Shown one piece after another: positions 1-4,885 of a stretch of 5,077 bases of DNA. Every line of letters begins with the position of its first letter. The first letter of the stretch is position 1. The stretch spans positions 1 through 5,077 of the forward strand of contig DAOM01000149.1 in assembly GCA_002501855.1 (NCBI GenBank), read 5' to 3'. A model generated the notes under the pieces. The model saw only the letters and a program-made list of their open reading frames with translations, searched no databases and was not told the DNA's origin. Source of the stretch: Candidatus Nitrosopolaris nunavutensis (GTDB lineage: Archaea > Thermoproteota > Nitrososphaeria > Nitrososphaerales > Nitrososphaeraceae). The translations under genes were made by a program, and so were the position numbers.

Positions 1-3
1 TTA

Positions 4-25
4 TTTTTGTATTTTTTTACAAAAA
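4..25. terminator. AT-rich hairpin, possible terminator of a gene left of the window
   Basis: TTTTTGTA (4-11) pairs perfectly with TACAAAAA (18-25) around a loop of six T. The stem contains only one G-C pair, so it is weak, but the T runs fit an archaeal transcription end. The gene it would serve lies outside the window, and an ordinary AT-rich spacer is an equally good reading. Confidence 0.3.
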
Positions 26-117
26 GTTTTAAAAAGTAATGCAGCCTATGAGCGTGCGAATGATGCCTCTTGAGTTTTAATCTGACCGTATTAAAAATTG
101 CAGTTTGACCTCCCCGG

Positions 118-499
118 ATGACATGGGTAGGAATAAGAGAAGACGACACTAAAACCTGATATGTATTCTGGAATTATCAGAACTATCCTTAGTGAGTAGT
201 AACGTTGGCATAGATTTTACGGAAATAAGGCCGCCACCTTGGCAGGGACCCAGACGGGTATGGCACGAGTCCCATCAAAGAGGGTATGGTGTCGTAGGTG
301 AAAAACAAGAAGACCTGATAACGATAGGATTTCGTGTCAAAGTGAAGGAAAAGGCAATCATTCAGGACTATGTTAACAGGATGTACAACCATTCGTAGTA
401 GATCCCAAGACAGAAGAACAGAAGAGAATGTTGGATTATCCCTCTAGCGAACTTGTGACCAAACTTGTAACTTTTTCATATATGACTCAATCTAATTGA
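118..499 (+). pseudogene. Frameshifted gene of unknown family, about 125 residues when restored
   Basis: No family recognised. The longest uninterrupted piece is 192-398, 68 codons from a GTG, with a Pro/Trp-rich part (RPPPWQGPRRVWHE) followed by a charged part ending QDYVNRMYNHS. That frame is open back to 153, reading ILELSELSLVSS just before the GTG, so the GTG is probably not the true start. An ATG at 118 in another frame gives MTWVGIREDDTKT before a TGA at 157 and may be the original N-terminus. Beyond the TAG at 396-398, a third frame is open from 395 to a TGA at 497-499 and reads VVDPKTEEQKRMLDYPSSE, then a Lys/Thr/Phe stretch ending MTQSN. The three pieces abut and all look like a soluble charged protein, so I read them as one gene broken by two frameshifts. 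Piece 192-398 could instead be a short intact gene. The opposite-strand frame over it was judged a shadow. Confidence 0.45.
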
Positions 500-651
500 T
501 TCCTGCTCGCTGGAACTTTTCTTTTCAGAAATCATCATTTAATGTAAGTATCCGAAATTGTCGGTAGCATCAAAACCAAGAGAGAATTTAAATTCAACCT
601 TCACATCCTCTCAATAGCTCAATTTCGGCTCAATCGACTCTTAGATTTGGC

Positions 652-669
652 AGCATTTTTATAAATGCT
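652..669. terminator. Hairpin at the restored end of the membrane-protein gene
   Basis: AGCATTT (652-658) and AAATGCT (663-669) form a perfect 7-bp stem with a TTAT loop. It lies directly after the TGA (669-671) that ends the minus-strand membrane-protein gene once its frameshift is repaired, sharing base 669 with it. That position suits a 3' end signal for the minus-strand gene. There is no strong T tract beyond it, so function is uncertain. Confidence 0.35.
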
Positions 670-1126
670 CACTCGTCAGGGGAGAAACCAACAATCTTTG
701 TCAATCTGAAGCTTGCATTAACAAGGTATCCAGCGGCAACCACCATATATAAAAGAACCATGTGAAGTCCTCAGCTAGCATAGCGGATATAACGTTAGCT
801 ACTCCCAAGGACGCGGCTTTACTCCTTTCATGTGTACCAAGTATATTAAAACTAACACTATCAAAGAAAGGCCCGAAATCTACGAGAATAAAAATTACCA
901 TCATAGGATATATGTGGTAAGAATAAAGTCCCCCTGTTATTGGAGTAGCAACACGATGAGTCCCACCGTTTACTGTTAGGTTTGCAGTTTTTCCTAGGAC
1001 TGGATCATTGATATAATAATATTCTAGATAACCGTAGCTAGCTGCAAATACGATTACCAAGCTAGAAGTCACAAGATAAGACACACGTACCCTTTTCAGA
1101 AGAACGAGAAACCTTTTCCTTTTCAA
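669..1126 (-). pseudogene. Multi-pass membrane protein, probably frameshifted near its C-terminus
   Basis: The uninterrupted frame runs from TTG at 1126 to TGA at 701-703 and encodes 141 residues. The N-terminus is strongly basic (MKRKRFLVLLKRVRV). Hydrophobic segments lie at about residues 15-34, 68-88 and 107-130, with a polar Thr/Gly-rich loop at 45-66. The third segment contains an EDFTWFFYIWW motif. The TTG is the only candidate far upstream, because a TAA lies four codons before it; GTG at codon 15 is an alternative. The end reads LMQASD then TGA. Adding one base makes that codon TGG (Trp), and reading continues as WTKIVGFSPDE to a TGA at 669-671, next to a hairpin. I therefore infer a one-base loss, although a genuine 141-residue protein remains possible. 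No family name is claimed. It is divergent from the gene at 1221. Confidence 0.5.
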
Positions 1127-1220
1127 CTCTTTTTTTTAACAGTTTTCTTATCTGTGTATTTTACTAGGATATAGGTACTAGTACTTACTCTTATCTATTG
1201 AATTACCTCACCGCATTATC
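1127..1220. promoter_or_regulatory. Divergent intergenic spacer with TATA-like stretches
   Basis: This spacer of about 94 bases separates the minus-strand membrane gene (start 1126) from the plus-strand broken gene (ATG 1221). It is A/T-rich, with a run of eight T at 1130-1137 (poly-A on the minus strand) and a GGATATAGG element near 1168 that could serve as a TATA box for either direction. No transcription start can be fixed from sequence alone. Confidence 0.25.
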
Positions 1221-1730
1221 ATGTTGATACAACTGAAGGCAAAGGCTCGTAGTATTGCATTTCGAGACATTAAGGAAATGTTATTCGATTCTGGTGACAC
1301 CTAGAGCTATAGAGACTGAATCTATGCTACAAGCAATCCAGTGGCTAGTTCTATTTTTGCTTTTGTTGTTTCTCTATTCTCTGTGTAAGTATCAAGAGTT
1401 GAATACAAGAAATCTGCCTCCTTGCCTAATGCGATCAGAATATTGTATGTGGTATTCTCTAGTCTTGTTGTTTCTATCATAGATAGTACTGTCACAACTG
1501 AATTAATTGAGTATCGATATCAATACACAATCTGCTTTATGTCTTCTGGAGAAATAAATCGTGAAGCATTAAGAGAGATATATACAGCAGTAAGCCAATG
1601 ATGTTTTATCAAAAAGGCAGGTACAACCGATCATTTCATTAAAAGAGTATGGCAGAGTTGGTCTCAGTATTATGGTGTCTTCCACAGGACCAATAATTTA
1701 GTAGAAACGGTAAGAGCTGAACTAAAGTAA
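1221..1730 (+). pseudogene. Broken gene for a membrane protein of about 169 residues
   Basis: No family recognised. A consistent protein can be followed through three pieces. ATG 1221 opens a frame encoding MLIQLKAKARSIAFRDIKEM and LFDSGDT, then TAG at 1302. From about 1300 the next frame gives TPRAIETESMLQAIQW, a hydrophobic helix rich in Leu/Phe, then LCKYQEL. From 1389 the first frame is open again for 70 codons, with EYKKSASLPNAIRIL, a second hydrophobic helix, STVTTELIEYRYQY and SSGEINREALREIYTAVSQ, ending in TGA at 1599-1601. After that stop the same frame stays open to TAA 1728-1730, including AGTTDHFIKRVWQSWSQYYG and NNLVETVRAELK. The two frameshifts cancel, so the ends are in the same frame. 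Two membrane segments followed by a soluble helical tail is the likely layout. The continuous charged and aromatic composition argues against chance. Confidence 0.5.
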
Positions 1731-1742
1731 ATTTTTCATGGG

Positions 1743-2158
1743 ATGAGGATTATAGCTACTTTTAAGAATAAGAAATGGAATTAGTAGGTAGTGAGTAGTA
1801 AGTGAATACTACAATAATAAGGGCTCATACGCTCCGGCACCTATCTACTAAACATTTTATCAGGTAGTCCCAAAATGAATAAAACTCGTTCATACGGACG
1901 ATAAATTCACGCAATTAAAACAGATGATCTTGGCACAGTCTGGGACATTTCTACTTTTAACGTAGAAATATGTGGAAAACCAGTCAGGGTAATATGGATC
2001 TCCTGGGACTCGGGTAGGTTAGTGACACAGATTAGCCTACTCAACATATTGTAGAGGAATTATTCTTTGCTCTCGGCCACGAAAATAATTTCATACGGTT
2101 AAACGACTGTCGAAGACTAATTAATTATGTTTATAGGAAAAATAAAAAAGCGGAATAA
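1743..2158 (+). pseudogene. Heavily decayed gene of unknown family
   Basis: An ATG at 1743 gives MRIIATFKNKKWN and then stops. Nearby frames give SEYYNNKGSYAPAPIY (about 1800-1853) and, in the frame of the ATG, IRSGTYLLNILSGSPKMNK up to TAA 1902-1904. The same frame then runs 49 codons from 1905 to a TAG at 2052, containing HAIKTDDLGTVWDISTFNVE and GKPVRVIWISWDSGRLVTQ. From 2051 the next frame continues as VEELFFALGHENNFIRLNDC, RRLINYVYRKNKKAE, to TAA 2156-2158. The second half (1905-2158, about 85 residues) is the most convincing, with one frameshift at about 2051. The first part may be a separate remnant. The stop sits inside a hairpin shared with the converging gene. Confidence 0.4.
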
Positions 2159-2170
2159 GAAAATTATTCC
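2152..2170. terminator. Bidirectional hairpin between converging broken genes
   Basis: GGAATAA (2152-2158) and TTATTCC (2164-2170) are perfectly complementary around a GAAAA loop. The left arm contains the TAA of the plus-strand gene (2156-2158); the right arm contains the TAA of the minus-strand gene (2164-2166 on the plus strand). The symmetry fits a shared 3' end structure for two converging genes and supports both gene ends. Confidence 0.4.
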
Positions 2171-2465
2171 TCTCTTATCACTTCAAAGTACTGCAAATCG
2201 CCCTTGTGGATATTCTCATCAGTATCCATGACCATTCAGTCCTTGAAAGTCTCTGTGAGCATCATCACATCCCTGTGTTGCCATGAACTTCTATAAACCT
2301 ACTCTCTGGGCCAAAGATAATAGTCAACACTCTGTCCGTATTCGTATTTTTCGTTTCTTTGAATGTGTTGTCGATATTAGGACACGTTCCAACACATATG
2401 CCTATTGGCTCGCACAAGATGATGTCTACCGCTGCTGGGTGAGTGCAAGACCAAAATCGTTTCAA
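2164..2465 (-). pseudogene. Broken gene of unknown family, Cys-rich N-terminal half
   Basis: From TTG 2465 a frame of 66 codons begins MKRFWSCTHPAAVDIILCEP and carries four cysteines (residues 7, 18, 24, 28), then a likely beta-strand region, VLTIIFGPESRFIEVHGNTG, and a TGA at 2265-2267. A neighbouring frame continues at once with MMLTETFKD, a TGA, then MVMDTDENIHKGDLQYFEVI and REE, to a TAA at 2164-2166. Restored, it would be about 100 residues with one frameshift and one nonsense codon (TGA where TGG is one change away). The plus strand at 2283-2474 also has an ATG-started frame of 63 codons that looks fairly protein-like. I prefer the minus strand because its reading continues beyond that region and ends in the shared hairpin, but the choice is not secure. 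Confidence 0.35.
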
Positions 2466-2498
2466 TCCGTCTAGTTTAGTTTTTCTTATTATGGTCGT

Positions 2499-2640
2499 TT
2501 ACATTAAATCACATTAAAATCCTCCTAGAAAGTAATTTCTGAGCTTCTTTAGGAAGTACAAGTTGCTACTGAATATGCTTATTCGTATTAGTTCTACGTT
2601 AGAGTGCAATAAACTACAACAAAATATCTATTGGAATAGA
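2499..2640. other. No clear gene; short decayed frames only
   Basis: Several short frames run in the plus direction and are all cut by stops, for example EVQVATEYAYSY before a TAG near 2589. They may be the upstream end of the broken gene that starts being readable around 2645. No RNA gene, repeat or regulatory element is visible here. Confidence 0.3.
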
Positions 2641-2644
2641 CCAA

Positions 2645-2949
2645 ACAACAGCAGGAAGTGTTAACCTTGAACGATATCTTACCTAAGCGAGGTAAACGAC
2701 TTGGAGAGCAACAACAACAACTTGACTAGGTATGAAATAGGCAGAGCACGAAAAATATCATAACTCTGGATGGAGATACTTTCACGGTCACTATTATTAT
2801 TGTACAGGATCTAAGTATGGAAACACAGGCGTGGGCAGGTCAACATTGCAGGTTTGTGAGCAGAAATAATACTGGAGGAAGTCAAAGGGCATTTGGGTGT
2901 TTATCCTACTTCCAAAATAGACGAAAGAGAAATTCCTCCTCCAATTTGA
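2645..2949 (+). pseudogene. Decayed gene of unknown family, read through several frames
   Basis: No family recognised. Three frames give abutting, protein-like text. The first, about 2645-2729, reads KQQQEVLTLNDILPKRGKR and LGEQQQQLD then TAG; the Gln run comes from a (CAA)4 repeat. The second overlaps it, with LSEVNDLESNNNNLTRYEIG then RARKIS, ending in TAA at 2761. The third, from 2736, reads STKNIITLDGDTFTVTIIIV and QDLSMETQAWAGQH. A last frame, about 2860-2946, gives ILEEVKGHLGVYPTSKIDER and EIPPPI, with a TGA at 2947-2949. The best single protein joins the third and fourth pieces by one frameshift near 2865. The start is not identifiable. Confidence 0.4.
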
Positions 2950-2990
2950 CATAGCTAAAGCAAAAAGTATCAAAAATGCAAAGACTTTTG

Positions 2991-3018
2991 AAAGCCTCTA
3001 AATGATTTTATAGGCTTT
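2991..3018. terminator. Hairpin downstream of the broken gene region
   Basis: AAAGCCT (2991-2997) pairs with AGGCTTT (3012-3018) across a 14-base A/T-rich loop. It follows the last broken gene by about 40 bases and precedes the small gene at 3054 by 35, so it may separate the two transcription units. The loop contains GATTTTATA, which could instead be a TATA element for the gene at 3054. Confidence 0.3.
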
Positions 3019-3053
3019 ACTGATTAAGTTTATGTTAGGACTAGGAAGAAGAC

Positions 3054-3158
3054 ATGACAGAGCAACAAGCTGAACCAACAACAAAGAGGAAGCCCAGTCC
3101 ATTACAAAAAGAGATCCTTGCAAAGATAAGGAAGTTAGATAAGGTAAGGATTGTCTAA
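3054..3158 (+). CDS. Small charged protein of 34 residues, function unknown
   Basis: ATG 3054 to TAA 3156-3158. The first half is polar and Pro/Thr-rich (MTEQQAEPTTKRKPSPLQ); the second half is a basic amphipathic helix (KEILAKIRKLDKVRIV). A weak AGGA purine tract (3043-3046) lies seven bases before the ATG. There are no membrane segments or cysteines. Its end resembles the end of the next protein (residues 79-99 at 3318-3620): both have a QK-x3-6-IR-x-LD pattern followed by basic residues. That may reflect paralogy or simple helix composition. It could also be a truncated N-terminus, since the following 159 bases carry no continuation I can read. Confidence 0.4.
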   Translation: MTEQQAEPTTKRKPSPLQKEILAKIRKLDKVRIV

Positions 3159-3317
3159 TCAATTAATGCTTTATTTGTACGGCTGCTATTATGTGTAAGT
3201 TTGCCAAAATGTTTTGTAAATACAGACTAATTAAGTGTAGGTGCTGATTTGTTGCGTTCAACTCAATAGTCATATTGTAAAGTTTATCTGCTTCGTTTTC
3301 ATCGTTATCTTGTTGCA
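3159..3317. promoter_or_regulatory. Spacer with a candidate TATA box for the membrane protein gene
   Basis: This non-coding, A/T-rich stretch has a candidate archaeal TATA element, AAAGTTTATC, around 3279-3288, 30 to 39 bases before the ATG at 3318. That would put a transcript start close to the ATG and give a short leader. No ribosome binding sequence stands out before the ATG. The assignment rests on spacing alone. Confidence 0.3.
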
Positions 3318-3620
3318 ATGTCTGAGTCAAATTCTCCAACAGAGCCTCGAACGAGCTTCCGTAGTAGAGCGATCAAAGTAATTGCTCACATTATAGCCCT
3401 AGTAGGCACTCTATTGACAATATTTACTCAAATTGGTCCAGCGGTTGCCCAATTTCAAAGCCCTCTTGTCAACATGCAGATTCAGATTTACGAAACGATT
3501 CGTATAAATGAAATGTATGATAAACAAATCATAAGACGACGGGAGAAAAAACTAACACAAATACAAAAACAGATGGTTAATACAATCAGATCCCTGGATC
3601 GTCGCAGCATCACATTTTGA
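3318..3620 (+). CDS. Single-pass membrane protein of 100 residues, function unknown
   Basis: ATG 3318 to TGA 3618-3620, uninterrupted. The N-terminus (1-17) is polar with Ser, Pro and Arg (MSESNSPTEPRTSFRSR). Residues 18-46 form one hydrophobic segment (AHIIALVGTLLTIFTQIG within it), either a membrane anchor or an uncleaved signal. Residues 50-100 are a long helical, increasingly basic tail with DKQIIRRREKKLTQIQKQ and TIRSLDRRSITF, which could form a coiled coil or bind acidic partners. Arginines on the N-terminal side of the segment favour N-in orientation, leaving the basic tail outside, though the tail's own charge argues the other way. No family recognised. It precedes the zinc-knuckle pair by 22 bases and may be cotranscribed with it. 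Confidence 0.7.
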   Translation: MSESNSPTEPRTSFRSRAIKVIAHIIALVGTLLTIFTQIGPAVAQFQSPLVNMQIQIYETIRINEMYDKQIIRRREKKLTQIQKQMVNTIRSLDRRSITF

Positions 3621-3628
3621 TAAAGTCT

Positions 3629-3634
3629 AGGAGA
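3629..3634 (+). promoter_or_regulatory. Shine-Dalgarno-like site for the 42-residue zinc-knuckle gene
   Basis: AGGAGA lies eight bases before ATG 3643. It is the clearest ribosome binding sequence in the window and supports this very short gene and its start. Confidence 0.5.
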
Positions 3635-3642
3635 CGATAACA

Positions 3643-3771
3643 ATGAATAGTATCAAATGCGCTTCCTGCAAAATAATTAATGTAGAGAATCTTCAATCAG
3701 GTAAGATTTTAAACAAGATAACTTCTGTGAAATTGTGCGATAAACACAAGAATGTAGTTGGGGTAAACTAA
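3643..3771 (+). CDS. Tiny zinc-knuckle protein, 42 residues
   Basis: ATG 3643 to TAA 3769-3771. Cys6-x2-Cys9 near the N-terminus and Cys32-x2-His35 near the C-terminus form a complete four-ligand zinc-binding set (C-x2-C-x22-C-x2-H). The region between reads KIINVENLQSGKILNKITS. A good AGGAGA site precedes the ATG. The stop shares one base with the start of the next gene (TAATG), which implies translational coupling. The next gene has the same layout and the two align through residues 6-24, so they look like a local duplication. Zinc binding is inferred from the ligands; the partner and role are unknown. Confidence 0.6.
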   Translation: MNSIKCASCKIINVENLQSGKILNKITSVKLCDKHKNVVGVN

Positions 3772-3914
3772 TGATTTTTAAAAGGTGTAAGATTTGTTTT
3801 AGATTTATTGATCTGAACGTAGGTGAGATATTCAATGGAAAATACTGTCATGAATATTCTGATTGGCAGGATATTCAAAATGGGATGAGTTTCTGGATAT
3901 CACCGACTTGCTAG
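3771..3914 (+). CDS. Tiny zinc-knuckle protein, 47 residues, paralogue of the preceding gene
   Basis: ATG 3771 overlaps the stop of the upstream gene by one base; the stop is TAG 3912-3914. The N-terminus reads FKRCKICFRFIDLNVGEIF, with Cys6-x2-Cys9, then Cys26-His27 (GKYCHEY). The order of features matches the 42-residue neighbour: CxxC, then I/F-x-D/E-x-N with Gly and a hydrophobic pair plus Asn, then a Cys with His nearby. The tail (residues 31-47) is Trp/Gln-rich and ends with a further Cys47. The gene ends only four bases from the converging minus-strand gene, with no terminator hairpin between them. Confidence 0.6.
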   Translation: MIFKRCKICFRFIDLNVGEIFNGKYCHEYSDWQDIQNGMSFWISPTC

Positions 3915-3918
3915 ATAA

Positions 3919-4176
3919 TTAGTTTGTAGATTTAGAATAGTATTTATAACCTTCTAGAAGGCTATCTATTCTAGATTTTATTGACGATGTTAATGATACT
4001 AACTCTGATATCGTCACTTCTTTTCTATATTTAAGAACACCTTGCATCAATTGTTTATACGTTATATGATCGTAGTCGCCGTTATTGCTAAGTTTGAATA
4101 TTGTGTTTTCATCGTCATCTATACTTTCTAGAAATGCTTTAACGTTAATGATACCTTTATTATCAATAATAGTCAT
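3919..4176 (-). CDS. Acidic small protein of 85 residues, last gene of the operon
   Basis: ATG 4176 to TAA 3919-3921. The start overlaps the TGA of the DUF488 gene (ATGA), so the two are very likely translated in a coupled way. There is no family I recognise, no membrane segment and no cysteine. The N-terminal part carries an acidic patch (SIDDDENTIF, residues 18-27), the middle reads DYDHITYKQLMQGVLKYRKE, and residues 56-80 form an amphipathic helix (LVSLTSSIKSRIDSLLEGY) that could pair in a coiled coil. Coupling to DUF488 suggests a shared role, but none can be named. Confidence 0.7.
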   Translation of the reverse strand: MTIIDNKGIINVKAFLESIDDDENTIFKLSNNGDYDHITYKQLMQGVLKYRKEVTISELVSLTSSIKSRIDSLLEGYKYYSKSTN

Positions 4177-4523
4177 TCTAGATCAATCAAATTCTTTAGT
4201 AAGTATCTATGACAATTTTCTCCATCCTTCTCATGACATAATAGTGTAACGTCAGTAACTTTACTTTTCTCACGTAACTCATGTATAGCTTGTTGACTAA
4301 CTGGGTTACTCTTCATCTCTTTATGATAACCAGATGTGAATGTATCCCAATCAATCATTCTAGTTAGATAAGACTTTAACAATGGAGCACTAGGAGATAA
4401 TTCCTGCATCCAACGGTTGTAACTACCTTTCTTAAGAAATCTTGGACGATGTCTCATTACTACTACACGATATCCATCGCTTGCCTCAGAATTATCATAG
4501 ACACGTTTTGTTTTGATGGTCAT
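4173..4523 (-). CDS. DUF488 family protein (YeaO-like), 116 residues
   Basis: ATG 4523 to TGA 4173-4175. The features of the DUF488 family appear in order: an N-terminal strand with KRVYD (6-10), DGYRVVVMRHRPRFLKKG (16-33) matching the family's DGYRVLVDRxWPRGxxK block, the W-x2-ELSPS segment (38-45), a DWDTFTSGYHKEM helix (58-70) matching the family's W-x2-F-x3-Y region, and a C-terminal VTLLCHEKDGENCHRYLL (92-109) with the Cys-His-Arg triad typical of the archaeal branch. Length is normal for the family. DUF488 proteins are soluble and their biochemical activity is not established. The family's Trp-Pro is replaced here by Arg-Pro (R26-P27). The start follows the upstream zinc-knuckle gene by three bases (TAAGAAATG), and the stop overlaps the next start. 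Confidence 0.9.
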   Translation of the reverse strand: MTIKTKRVYDNSEASDGYRVVVMRHRPRFLKKGSYNRWMQELSPSAPLLKSYLTRMIDWDTFTSGYHKEMKSNPVSQQAIHELREKSKVTDVTLLCHEKDGENCHRYLLKNLIDLE

Positions 4524-4526
4524 TTC

Positions 4527-4646
4527 TTATATTTCATTATAGCAGTCATAGCACACTTTCGTATTACAACAATCACACTTCATACATTTTAGACCTGACA
4601 AATCTTTCATGCAATAGGCACATTTCGTGAATAATACTTCAGTCAT
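4527..4646 (-). CDS. Tiny Cys-rich protein with two zinc knuckles, 39 residues
   Basis: ATG 4646 to TAA 4527-4529. Eight of 39 residues are cysteine: C9-x2-C12, C21-x2-C24, C26, C27 and C32-x2-C35 (AYCMKDLSGLKCMKCDCCN, then KVCYDCY). That number suits two zinc sites or one larger cluster. It starts three bases after the stop of the 52-residue gene and ends three bases before the DUF488 start. Both junctions carry the sequence GAAATGAC. The very tight packing and dense CxxC pattern make a real gene far more likely than chance, despite its size. Function is unknown; zinc ribbons of this size often mediate protein or nucleic-acid contacts. Confidence 0.65.
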   Translation of the reverse strand: MTEVLFTKCAYCMKDLSGLKCMKCDCCNTKVCYDCYNEI

Positions 4647-4649
4647 TTC

Positions 4650-4808
4650 CTATCTACCAAGATGTTGTTTACAAGAGTCGCATAAAAAGTAACATTTAAT
4701 ATTACTCGGATTGTAACAGTCAGGACTTACATCATATTTGGTTAGTTCCATATCTCCTTTATCACAATAATCACATTTCTCTTGATTTGCTGCTGTTGGT
4801 AAAGTCAT
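4650..4808 (-). CDS. Tiny zinc-knuckle protein, 52 residues
   Basis: ATG 4808 to TAG 4650-4652. The N-terminal tail is MTLPTAANQEK, followed by Cys12-x2-Cys15 (CDYCDKGDMEL), Cys31, then Cys39-x3-Cys43-x2-Cys46 with His49 (CYFLCDSCKQH). A CxxC pair at each end suggests a single four-cysteine zinc ribbon, with Cys31, Cys39 and His49 as extra potential ligands. Its start overlaps the stop of the 26-residue gene (AGATGA), and its end lies three bases from the next start. Its first ten residues closely match those of the broken gene at 5060 (MTLPT-x-A-x2-E), so the two are probably paralogues. Confidence 0.65.
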   Translation of the reverse strand: MTLPTAANQEKCDYCDKGDMELTKYDVSPDCYNPSNIKCYFLCDSCKQHLGR

Positions 4809-4885
4809 CTGTTCCTAGCCACATTAAGTTTTTTTTGTATTCTTCTTCGTTTCTGTTCCGCTCTTACATTTAATAAATAAGTCAT
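4805..4885 (-). CDS. Basic micro-protein of 26 residues
   Basis: ATG 4885 to TGA 4805-4807. The peptide starts MTYLLNVRAEQKRRRIQKK and ends LNVARNR, with nine Lys/Arg and one Glu; it would form a strongly basic helix. The case for a real gene is positional: its ATG overlaps the stop of the upstream (restored) gene and its stop overlaps the start of the downstream gene, both as ATGA. A chance reading frame would not be expected to link exactly at both ends. Nucleic-acid binding is a guess from charge only. Confidence 0.5.
   Translation of the reverse strand: MTYLLNVRAEQKRRRIQKKLNVARNR

Noticed and set aside
39..80. Thirteen-codon ATG frame near the left edge
   Set aside because: Too short, with no motif and no linkage to a neighbouring gene.
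189..392. Minus-strand frame of 67 codons over the broken gene at 118-499
   Set aside because: The plus-strand reading continues as protein-like text on both sides by changing frame, while this one does not extend; judged a shadow.
552..628. Inverted pair CCGAAATTG / CAATTTCGG as the ends of a small mobile element
   Set aside because: Nine-base arms about 60 bases apart with no target duplication and no transposase; chance is likely in A/T-rich DNA.
1599..1601. In-frame TGA codons (here, at 701-703 and in the gene at 2164-2465) as recoded selenocysteine or Trp
   Set aside because: Each occurs in a gene that also needs a frameshift, no selenocysteine insertion hairpin was seen nearby, and intact genes in the window use TGA as a normal stop.
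2283..2474. Plus-strand ATG-started frame of 63 codons
   Set aside because: It looks fairly protein-like, but the opposite strand continues beyond it into a coherent C-terminus ending in the shared hairpin. Kept as an alternative rather than a gene.
2707..2722. (CAA)4-type short repeat as a CRISPR or microsatellite element
   Set aside because: Only four units inside a decayed coding region; no spacers or further copies in the window.
3953..4181. Four TCTAGA hexamers within about 230 bases
   Set aside because: They lie within coding sequence of the 85-residue gene and the junction before it, at irregular spacing; no operator-like arrangement.
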